Positions 49,493-58,907 of a stretch of 64,000 nt of DNA are shown here, piece by piece (the stretch's first letter is position 1; each line of letters begins with the position of its first letter). Origin of the DNA: Salvator merianae (Eukaryota > Chordata > Lepidosauria > Squamata > Teiidae). The translations under genes were made by a program, and so were the position numbers. The stretch spans positions 24,600,175-24,664,174 of the forward strand of contig QVOM02000073.1 of NCBI GenBank assembly GCA_003586115.2, read 5' to 3'. Under the pieces are notes generated by a model, which was not told the origin of the DNA, searched no databases, and worked only from the letters and a program-made list of their open reading frames with translations.

Positions 49493-50569
49493 TCAGTATG
49501 CTAAGATGGAAATAAAATTTCTAGGCTTGCGCAACAGAAATGCTTAATTACCTTCAATCATCCTGTTTATCAGTAATGTCTTTTGTTATCACAGCATACC
49601 TCCCTCAGTTTATCCCTATGCATACATATTGGTTACAATTTGTCTGCTGGAAGTACAGATTTTTTATAGGTAGGCATGCAAGAACAAAATTATTTCTTCT
49701 CCCTAGGGATGGTAGGCCTTATTTACAGAAAATATCTGCCTGACCCTTAAGGCTCCAGTAGGCTGCAGGCTGCCAGAGCCAACAGGCCACAGTTTGAGTC
49801 AACTCTCCCTTTTCCCTTCATGCAAGTTTCAGTTCAGGGCTGGCTAATCCAGTGTGCTCACGGGAAACAATGTTCATGTGAATTTGCACAGAACTGCAGC
49901 TACATAGTGTCTCACTCCCCTTCAGCTGCCTTGCCCTCTGTCCCATCTTCTTTTCACCAAAAAAGTGGACAATTAAACTGGGCAAATATAGGCATCAGCA
50001 TGAAAGTATTTCAGTCTTCCAGACCGTTCCACAACTTTAAAGACACTGAAAGGGGAGAGACCTAACTGTGAAGTTGCTGCCTTATAGCAAATTTGATCCT
50101 GCCTCTCCTGAGTTAAACAAGGGATTATGAATGGCTTTCTCGGTGTACAGGGTGTACAGGCAGAATCTTAAGTGGCATTAGCTGAATGCCTTCTGGGCTC
50201 ACTTTCAACAGTGGGAGCAGAGCAACTGATTGATTGACTTAATCTTCAGTCATAACTTCAACTAGAACGTCAGCTAGTGCTGATTGCATTGTGCCCTGAG
50301 AGTTTGCTTGCTTTTTCTTTGCCACACAATGTAAAATTGTCCAGCTTCTGACCAGGCAAGGGTGCCTCTGACTTCAGAGATCTCTTAGTGTGGCCTTTAG
50401 CATAACCATGTCAAGTGGGGTGGATGAGGATTTTGGTCCAAAACATCTGGAGGATACCAGGTTTGTGAATCTGGGCTTGATATATCTAGTGAAATGGCCA
50501 TACCACAAATATATTTACTTGTTTTTTAAGAGCTGTGAAAGTTTTTTTAGCTTAATTTTTTGTGACTGA
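49493..50569. other. Intergenic DNA
   Basis: No gene or named repeat. Confidence 0.4.
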
Positions 50570-51044
50570 GGGCCTGTTTGCACCTTATAGCCTGGTATGT
50601 ATGGGAATGATATAGCCATACCATACCACACTAGACTGGACAGGATCAGGCTTGGAGGTGGCCACTCACACTCTGAGAGCTGGAATAGCCCCTTACAGGA
50701 CCACCAGCACTCAAAGTGCAAATGCTCTGTCCAGGGCAGGCCTGATCACCATGAAAGCAGCCATGGCAACATCTGACCATTACTATGGGATGCAGCATGT
50801 GACTGTGGTGACTGTGACACCACACTGCCCACTCATAATGTTCACACCCAGAAGAGGGTGCAAACGCTGCTGACTGGGAACCATCCAGCTGTTCCTGGTC
50901 AAGCTGTGGGCAACATTTTAGTTGTCCACAGCTAGTACTGTCTAGGGGCAGCTGGAGGCATTCCCGATGTGGTGGTGGCAGCGTGCAGATGGACCTGTCT
51001 GGTGAGCGTTTGAAGCTCACTGACAGGTAAGCATGAACAGGTCC
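50570..51044. mobile_element. MITE, 475 bp, 3-bp TSD TGA (longest copy)
   Basis: Ends GGGCCTGTTTGCACC and GCATGAACAGGTCC; TGA flanks both sides (50567-50569 and 51045-51047). The interior has short inverted repeats and phrases CACCCAGAAGAGGGTGC and GTCCACAGCTAGTACT, shared with the 60-kb copy. No transposase frame is visible, so it is non-autonomous. Confidence 0.7.
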
Positions 51045-52467
51045 TGAAAGTCTTAGTGATTTGGTTTCCCTTATTCAAATCTATTTTGCAGGATCTGCTT
51101 TATTCCTCAGCACTTTGGGGCAGAAGTGATTTGGGGACTGCCATTGTTACATAAATGGAATACTTGTCTCTTGCAAATCATGCAGACATTTTCATGTACC
51201 CACCTGAGCCACACCCTAACTTTTAACTGTTCGGCAGCTTTCATAAAGAGATGTTGCCCTGTCATCAACTTTAGAAAAAGTCTGTTTTATGGCCATATAT
51301 TCTCTGACTTTCCAAAGGTGGCAAGAACTCTCTGGAAATTCTAAACTCTTATCTTAAAAATAGCTGCATATGAATAAAATTACTGAAGGTTGAATTTATA
51401 TACATGAGAAAATAAAACCACAAAGGAGGTGATCAAGTCATAAAATAATAACCTCTATAATAAAAGGTGGGTGAGTGGGCTGCCCTTTCTTATTTATGGC
51501 AGAAAGAGAATTTACAGTCCTTTAATGAAAAGAATCTTAGTCACCTTTTCTCCAATGTTGTTAATTTTTAACAATGAAGTGAAACATTACATATTCCAAT
51601 TAAGGATGATTAATACTCAGAAAGAAATCAATGTGCCTTAGATAGACTTAAAAGAGCATATGAGTGAATTTTAGGGATTATAGTTCTACCCCAGCTGGTC
51701 TGAATGCTGATTTATTGTTTAGTTTTAAATCCCATAGTCATGTCTGTGTAGGATATTTTCAGGAACCTTCCCACCCTTGTAAGCAAAACCTGCACAAATT
51801 AGGCCTTTAGCATAAATAGTACTAAAGCCTCCCTTATTTACTTCAGTAGGGGTGTACTTTTCCATCTCAGTCCTTTTGTTTTGTTTTTCAGTTGAATTCT
51901 TGAGTATGTCCAATCACTGAGCAACCCATAAGCATGACTGACATTCAACAGAATGTGAAAACAGGTAAGAAGCAAAAAAACAACAGAATCACTTCTCTAA
52001 GCCTCTTCAAAATAATAATTTATTTTTAGATTTCATAGCTAGAGAGCCTTTTGAGAACAATTCAGAGAATTATCTAGTGCAATACAACAATTAAAAATTG
52101 GAGTATAAATTTCTTCATCTGAAATTTTTGACAAATCTTATTCTGAGGTATTATTCTGCCCCAGAAGAGGGAAAGAACTCAAAGAAGACTGGAAAATTTT
52201 GATGAATATGGTGTATGACACACTTTAATTTTTGTGTGTGGGGATAGTTAGATTCAACAAGATGTCCATTCCTTATAATAACTGAGTATCCTAAAAACAA
52301 CTCCTGCAAATCCATAACAGTATGGAGATATTTAAGTGTTCATTGTAAGTAAAACTTTTTCATGCACAATATGTTCATGCAGAGAATACAACTTTCAGAT
52401 CCATATAAAATTCCTTTGACCATTGTAAATTTTGGTTAGGCTGCATGCAGCAATCTTCAGTTGAGAA
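51045..52467. other. Intergenic DNA
   Basis: AT-rich, nothing recognised. Confidence 0.4.
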
Positions 52468-52815
52468 ACATAAGAACATATGAGGAGCCCTGCTGGATTG
52501 GGACACGGCCCATCTAGTCCAGCATCCCGTCTCACATAGATGCCTGCTAACTGCATCTGGGCATCTCAAGCAGAAGACAAAGGCAAAACCTTCACCTGCT
52601 CTCAACTCCCTGTAAATGGCCTGTAGAGGCATCCTTCCTGTCTCTCCAATCTGGAGACGGTACTTAGGTATTTATTCTAGTAGCCATTGATATACCTGTT
52701 CTCTATGAATTTGTCTAGCCTTTTCTTAAGGCTATCCAAGCTGGTCACTTCTAGATTGTGTTATCAATTAGGAATCCTGGCTACAAGGGTTTTCTTGGCA
52801 AGAAAATGGAAATAA
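52468..52815 (-). repeat. CR1 LINE 3' fragment
   Basis: Antisense CR1 3' end: GAGGAGCCCTGCTGGATTGG, CCATCTAGTCCAGCATCCCG, then CTATGAATTTGTCTAGCC. The right part (from about 52740) recurs inverted at 53283-53356. Confidence 0.8.
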
Positions 52816-53028
52816 CAACATGTTCCTTCATTTTGGCCATCCTTTCTCACTGAATATATTGTTGGGGATCAAGTGAGAAGGGAAGGGGATACCCAGTCAG
52901 CCAAATGAGCCCTGGTGATCCTTGAGGTAATCAGCATCACAGCCAGGTGACCCTCATAGTCACATATAGTGAGTGGTATGAGACGCAAGTCAAAATGGAA
53001 GGCAAACAATTGCTCTACCATGTATATT

Positions 53029-53213
53029 AGAGGTGGGAGCATCTGCTTGCTAGTACCTTAATTCACATTAAAGGCCAGAAGATGCACTTTCAAAATGCAT
53101 TCTCTGGTCTTTAATATGGGTTCGAGTTGGGATGTGAACGCTAGCATTTGCATGTCACTATCTTTGTACCACTTTTGAACTGCTCTTTTAATGTATGCAG
53201 ATGCCGCCTGAGA
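53029..53213. mobile_element. Small palindromic DNA element
   Basis: Ends GGTGGGAGCATCTGC and GCAGATGCCGCCTG are inverted copies. The interior has a second hairpin around ATTAAAGGCCAGAAGATGC. Non-coding. Confidence 0.45.
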
Positions 53214-53282
53214 ATATCAGGGTCTAACTGCTGAACTGGGAAGTCAAAAAATATCCCAGAAGGAATCTAGGCATGCCATTTC

Positions 53283-53356
53283 AGTTTTCTTGCCAAGAAA
53301 ACTCTTGTAGCCCAGATTCCTAATCAATAATACAGTCTAGAAGTGACCAGGATTAC
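53283..53356 (+). repeat. Inverted copy of the CR1-linked segment 52743-52815
   Basis: TTCTTGCCAAGAAAACTCTT, then AGCCCAGATTCCTAATCAAT and CTAGAAGTGACCAG match 52743-52815 in inverse orientation with few differences. Confidence 0.6.
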
Positions 53357-54247
53357 TTGATGTAGGGATGCCTGATGAAGGGAAGCACAGGTGGAATACC
53401 CCTCCCCTGCCTTGCACTGGGTTGTGGGCTTTTTTTGAAGTTCCATGGCACCAACAAACAGGCATTTCTTCAAAAAAAATACCCATGCACTACTCTACTT
53501 CCCTGGCCACTGCTGGTAGATTGCACTCAATTGACTTCTCCAGGTTGGATGGGGAGATGTCAGGGATAGCTTTACTTGGAGCTGGTTAGCTCCTTGGTTT
53601 CTGGTTTCGTCTTAGTGGCAGCAGCTGTGGCTGATGAGCCACAGCTGTATAGACCATGGCTCATTGTCCACCTACATTAGACACCTGGAACCTCACAGCC
53701 TTGTCTCAAGACTGAAACAGTTCTTGGTATAAGAGGTTACTTTGTTTTGAATCCTGGATTCATAGTGCAGAATATTGTCTTCTGCCATTTGAATCCTTGT
53801 TTTGGATTTCCTGGTCAGCCACCAACCTGAAACTCAGCCTTCAACTTCCTTTCCTTTAGTGGTGAATGGTTGCTCTGGTGCTGACATCTGGACTGTTTGT
53901 TGACTGCTTTTGCTGCACACTTGGCACTGTTATTGGACTGTCTTCCGGATTATTGACTTCTGAATTGCTAATAGATTCTGGTACTTGGCACGGCCCTAAA
54001 GATACCTCTACATTACTCCTGATGAGGCTTTTGTTCTTCTTTTTCATAGCTCCCAGTTGGAGTGAGGAGCTGGCAAGCTGGCAGAGGTGCAGCCCAGCTG
54101 TACTGGGAGGCTATTTATATAGCTACTGCTCCTTTCAGCTTGGGGCGTGTGTTCCAGTGCATGCATGTGGAGGTCACCCAGACCAGTCCAGCATCCAACC
54201 CATTATTTGATGGCTGGTCCCAGCAAATTTTTCCACCCAGAAGATAA
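53357..54247. other. Intergenic DNA, probably old repeat
   Basis: No gene. Contains a perfect 11-bp-arm hairpin (53622-53647) and a stretch of TGGACT/GACTGC-like phrases (53880-53970) typical of degraded repeats. Confidence 0.35.
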
Positions 54248-54553
54248 ATGGTCTATGGGATTTACTACCAGAAGAGGAGGTGCCAGCAACCAGCCTGGAT
54301 AGTTTTAAGAAATCGTTAGACAAATTCATGGAGGTCAGGTGTATCAATGGCCACTAGAATTGATGCTTGCATACTGTCTCCAGTTTGGAGAGACAGGCAG
54401 GATGCCTCTGAAGGCCTTTTGTAGAGAATTGCAAGCATGTGCCTTCTGCTTGAGATGCCCAGAAGCAATTGGTGGGCCACTGAATGAGACAGGATGCTGG
54501 ATTGGATGGGCTGTGGGCTGATCCAGCAGGATGCCTCTTATGCTCTTATATTC
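54248..54553 (+). repeat. CR1 LINE 3' fragment
   Basis: GGATTTACTACCAGAAGAGG, CAACCAGCCTGGATAGTTTT, GACAAATTCATGGAGGTCAG and the end GATCCAGCAGGATGCCTCTT, ATGCTCTTA in canonical order. Confidence 0.85.
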
Positions 54554-55739
54554 CTATTCTCTGTTTCCCAGTCTTTGTGAGCTACCCATGACCTCATGCT
54601 GGTAGGAGAGGAGAGGGCACCAACCATATATGTGTCCTGTATGCTTAAACTAGATGAGAATTCCTTTGGGCAAAGGTATTTTTCTTTATTGAACAGTCAC
54701 TTTTTTTCATTTCTCCTAGGAGCATGGAGTCCAGTTGAAGTTTGCTTCCCCCAGGGATGAAACTGGTTGACTGGCAATCCATTTTTTCAAGCCTTCTACA
54801 GCAAATATGGATTGATAAATTCCTTTTCCTTTTTGTGGATTTTATCCAGTTTTTAACCTCAGTTAATTTTGTTGTTCGCTGATTTTACACTCTTTTTATT
54901 TTTATGCATTTTTCATTGCTGCAACCAACTGTGATACCTCAGGGCAAAGGCTGCATAGATGTAAATACAGTAATTAATATAATAATGACATGTATCTGTC
55001 CGAAGCAGTTGAGCTTAACTCAGTGACACCGTTACCTTTTTTGCCCAATAAAAACACATAATCAAAATGTGTAATTTAATGGGCTCCACCAAATGCATTT
55101 TAGTGTGTCGAAGTTGTAGTCCGAAGTATGTAATTTGATTTCTGCCGGGAAAGAAAACCAAGAGAGGAGGCCCCAGTTGCATCGTTTTTTAACATTTCAA
55201 TCAGCTCTGTCGTTTTTCTTCACCTGTCATATGAATGGAAGACTTTCAAGGTTGTTGGGCACTATTATTGGAAATGCAGGGCTGCGTGCTCAGCAAATAT
55301 TGAACATCATCAGGCTTTGAGTTCATTGAACTGTTTTGTCAGGTCTTTGAAGTAGAATTCCCATATAGACAATCATCTGCAGAATTTCTCTTTTAATTTG
55401 GAGAGAGATTTTTTTGGCTTTGTCCCTCACCTGATAAATAGAACTTTGGTGAACATTGCATTATTTTCTTCCTCATTTATGATAATTAGTGGATTTTTTT
55501 TTTTTTTTTTTAAATGCTTTTAAATGTAATGGCCCAATTGCATTTGTCCTAGGACTAAATGATGAGTTTAGCTGATGGTCCTTAGGTTTATGAAAATGTC
55601 CCGATCTATATAATCATTATGGAAAACAAAACAGGAACAAAGCAGCAAGCAAAACATAATTATTTTCATATTTATAAAATGTCTCAAATGTTAGTCAAAT
55701 AAATGAGATATTTCTTTGATAAGAGCCACTGCATTATCC
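54554..55739. other. Intergenic DNA
   Basis: AT-rich. A run of 18 T (55494-55511) is present. No gene. Confidence 0.4.
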
Positions 55740-55882
55740 GGAGTTGGGATGACCAGCGGAACAACCAAAGTTGCTGATGACACCCAATTTTGCAGGGTAG
55801 TAAAAACAAAAAGGGACTGTGATGGGCTCCTTAGTATAAAGTGATGCTCACTGGGGCAAAATATGGTAAGTACACATATAGA
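55740..55882 (+). repeat. CR1 LINE fragment, 5' piece of an interrupted copy
   Basis: CAAAGTTGCTGATGACACCC and GGACTGTGATGGGCTCCTTA plus AAGTGATGCTCACTGGGGC follow CR1 order. CR1 resumes near 56510. Confidence 0.6.
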
Positions 55883-56498
55883 CTAGGGATGTGCAAAATA
55901 CTTGGCTCAGATTCTTTACCAAACATTAGAGATTACTTTGCCACTCTACATGGGGGGGCAAGATTGATAGGTAGAACATTTATCAAGCTCAGCCCCAAGA
56001 GCAAGGTGAGCCCTGATTCGGCCTGACTTGACCTTGCTTCTGCTCTGCTGCGTATGGCTTTCTTGGATCCTGGGGGCAGAGGAACCCAGCAGCTCTTGGC
56101 ATTGTGCACTGGTATCATCATGCAACAACACATGATTTCAGGCTTTCCCTGGGTCCACTCATTATTTGACTTCCACAGGTCTGGCAGGGGCCAGGGGAAA
56201 CTGCTGATCAGTGTGTGATGATGTCATCACAAAGCCCAACACGACAATGGGTGGCCCCATCCACCAGGCTCCGCGGGGCAGCACAGGGGCAAGGTAAGAT
56301 CAGGTCAGCGCACTTCTTGCTCCTAAGATTGGTTTTGTTCATCCAAGTAAACTGCACCATTGTGCAGAGGGAGCACTGTCTCAAATATTCTGAAAAGCAT
56401 TTGTTTTGCTCATTCCTGATGCAGAGTAATGGCTGTGAAAGCCCAGGATAAGGTCATGGGTACAGATCAATGAAAATATTGATCAGGTGTGTTCCGGT
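55883..56498 (+). mobile_element. Insertion within the CR1 copy, unknown class
   Basis: About 600 bp beginning ACTAGGGATGTGCAAAATAC, a phrase like the start of several squamate interspersed repeats, and ending before an A-run (56501-56514). It splits the CR1 copy. No coding frame. Confidence 0.35.
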
Positions 56499-56509
56499 GT
56501 AAAAAAAAA

Positions 56510-57275
56510 AAAAAGAGGCCAATAACATGTTTGGAGTAATAATAAATGGTACTGAAAATAAAACAAACCATATTACATTGTCCCTGTACAAAGTGATGGT
56601 ACCTTTACCCCTGGAATACCAGGTACTTTGTATCATTACATTGAAAAAGGGTTGAAGCATAATTCGAAATGATTCAGATGAAGATGCTAGAGAGAATCCT
56701 TTATATGGAAAGGCTGAAATGGCTGGGACTTTTGAGTCTAGAAAAGAGGCGAGAAGCAACTTGAAAGGTGTATTAAAACCATGCGCAGTGTGGACAGAGC
56801 AGATAGAGAGCCATTTCTCCCCTTAGCAAAACAGAATTAGGGTTTACCCAATGAAACTCAGGTGTATCCACATGTTGGTTTCTGATGACCTAGATGCCTT
56901 CCAACCCACCCACCCACCGAAGGACTAACGATTTTGAGACTTAGGAGGAAGAACTTGAAAGCTGACCCCACTGGAGGATTCATTGTGACCTGGAACCAAC
57001 GTTTGATTATTGCAGCACCCCCAGGTCAAACCTCAACCTGGAGGTCTGGGCTGAATTTAATACCACAGGGAAGGGTTTCAAAACAGGCATGAACCAGATC
57101 ATAATGAACAGGGCTGACAATTGCTATTAGCCCCAATGGCTGTGTGACTTCCTTTGACAGAGGAGGCAATATGACGCTGTCAGTGGGGCAAGCGTGTACT
57201 TATGCCCTGCTTGGGCTTCCATAAATAGCTGAGTGAAAATGGTCTGATCCAGCAAAACATTTCTTATGGATGATC
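56510..57275 (+). repeat. CR1 LINE 3' part
   Basis: GAGGCCAATAACATGTTTGG, GGGACTTTTGAGTCTAGAAA, then GGTTTCAAAACAGGCATGAA and the end TGGTCTGATCCAGCAAAACA. Diverged, but in the correct order. It lacks the internal segment seen in the 47-kb copy. Confidence 0.65.
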
Positions 57276-58660
57276 AAGAAATCAAAAGAGAAGAGCCTGC
57301 ACACGAAATGATGCATGGGGTCTGTTTAAAAAAATATCCTTAGAGCCAAAACTTTGGGCTTGGGGGCATGGACACAGTAAAATTGTTTATTTAGGATCAG
57401 GTTGCATTTCATATTATGCATAATGGGACCCCTTTTTATTCCATGTCAAAACGTTGTTTAACATGTTTCTTCTCAAACCTGTTTAAATTGTCTGGAGATG
57501 ACTTCTTGGAACAGAGCACTTTGGATAGCTTGTGTTCTGCTTTGAGCAGCAACGGCTTTCGTTATGATTCATTCCATTCTTCGAGGCTGGAAGCAACCCA
57601 CCTGAATCCCAGTTCCTGCTGCTGTGTAGACAGCCAGTAGCAGTAGAAATTCCCCGGGGCCCAGGGCCAAGGCACTTCACGCTATCTACTGAGTGTCTGG
57701 CCTGGAACTCTTATTTCCATGCCAGAAGCATTACCACAGCATGCACCTCTGTTGTCAATGTGGAAGTTGCTTGTGTGGTTCTACTATTATGCAAATGAGG
57801 TGACTGCCTAGAACGTCACATGCAGAAGGCACTGTTAGGTTGTTTGGAGTTCTAGAATTATGCTTTTCAAAATAAATTGCCCTAGCAAGGCAGCCTTCCT
57901 GTCTACCAGGAGCTCTCCAAATGCCATAGCTACATAATTCACAGCCTCTGCCACCACTGAGGAAGAGCAGGGTCAAAGCAGAGGCCTTATCCCTGACCTT
58001 TACACTGCCTGGTTTGCCTCCATAGATACCTTTAGTGCCTTTCTTTTTCCTTGCTACTCCAGAAAGTAATAGAACCTGTTTAGAAGGAGAAGAAGAAGGC
58101 ATTGGTGGCAGCCATTTTTCTGTCAGTGGCTTAAAAAAGAGAAAGGGAGAATGGGGCTGAGTTCAGACATAACAAAAGGGGCACCTCAGAGGCACATCTT
58201 GGAGACAGTGTGTGGTCCTCGTGTTTCCAAGTCTTCTCTAATCCACCTTTTCTAGCATAGAATGTTCATGAGAAAGGGGAGGGGCAGACTGGTGTGTGAA
58301 CAATCCCGTCTCTGAGCTACCTCAGAGATGCTTTTTTTGTGCTGTGTCTGATCACAGCCTGGGAGTGAGCAGATTGAATGTGGAAACTGGTTGCCCCCCC
58401 CCCGCCCCTGTGGCTGCATGGTATCAAAGACTTTTTCCCAAAGTCAGCAGGAAATAGTGGCAAAATAGTGACTGATCACTTCATCTGCAATTTCATTTCT
58501 GCCTTGTAACCAGTAATTCATGTTACACATCCACTAGCCACTTTAACATTCTTGAGGAAAGGTTTTTTCCAAGTCCTGCTTAAGGGGAAAGATGCCAGAT
58601 TATAATTGACCCTTCTGTGTGGGGTCAATAGCACCAGTGTCAGTGATTCGTACAAAATTG
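57276..58660. other. Intergenic DNA upstream of FABP6
   Basis: No exon found. A C-rich run (58395-58408) and a possible HNF4-like CCCAAAGTCA (58437-58446) are the only notable sites. Confidence 0.4.
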
Positions 58661-58717
58661 CCCTTCTGTTATAAAATAAACTTCCTCATTAGGTGGTGTG
58701 ATGAGAAGGTGCAGTTG

Positions 58718-58730
58718 GGGTGGATAACCC
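58718..58730 (+). promoter_or_regulatory. FXR-type IR-1 bile acid response element of FABP6
   Basis: GGGTGGATAACCC is an inverted repeat of nuclear-receptor half-sites with one spacer base. It matches 10 of 13 positions of the well-known FABP6 bile acid response element core AGGTGAATAACCT (from memory), and the mismatches are mostly symmetric purine/pyrimidine transitions. A further half-site TGACCC follows directly at 58731-58736. It lies 14 bp before the TATA box and 111 bp before the ATG. Confidence 0.65.
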
Positions 58731-58743
58731 TGACCCAAGAAAG

Positions 58744-58752
58744 CTTTATAAG
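58744..58752 (+). promoter_or_regulatory. FABP6 TATA box
   Basis: CTTTATAAG lies about 95 bp before the FABP6 ATG, placing transcription start near 58775 and leaving a 5' UTR of about 65 nt, usual for FABP genes. A second A/T-rich motif, TTATAAAATAAA (58669-58680), lies further out and is the less likely alternative. Confidence 0.6.
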
Positions 58753-58840
58753 AACGGAGCTTCTAGCCTACAAATCAGACTTCTTCATAAACCTGTGCTT
58801 CCGTCTTTTGCTCAGCCTCTGCTCTGTCCCTCAAGACATA

Positions 58841-58907
58841 ATGTCTTTCTCTGGCAAATATGAAGTGGAAAGCGAGGAAAACTATGATAATTTCATGAAA
58901 CGAATTG
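58841..58907 (+). CDS. FABP6: FABP6 exon 1
   Basis: Coding part of exon 1 (67 nt, residues 1-22 plus the first base of Gly23), from ATG at 58841 to G58907 before the donor GTATGTATG. It encodes the FABP signature. The start was chosen because MSFSGKYE aligns with the canonical MAFTGKFE start and a TATA box lies 90 bp upstream. The same frame is open for 74 codons further upstream, but that stretch contains the promoter elements. Confidence 0.96.
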
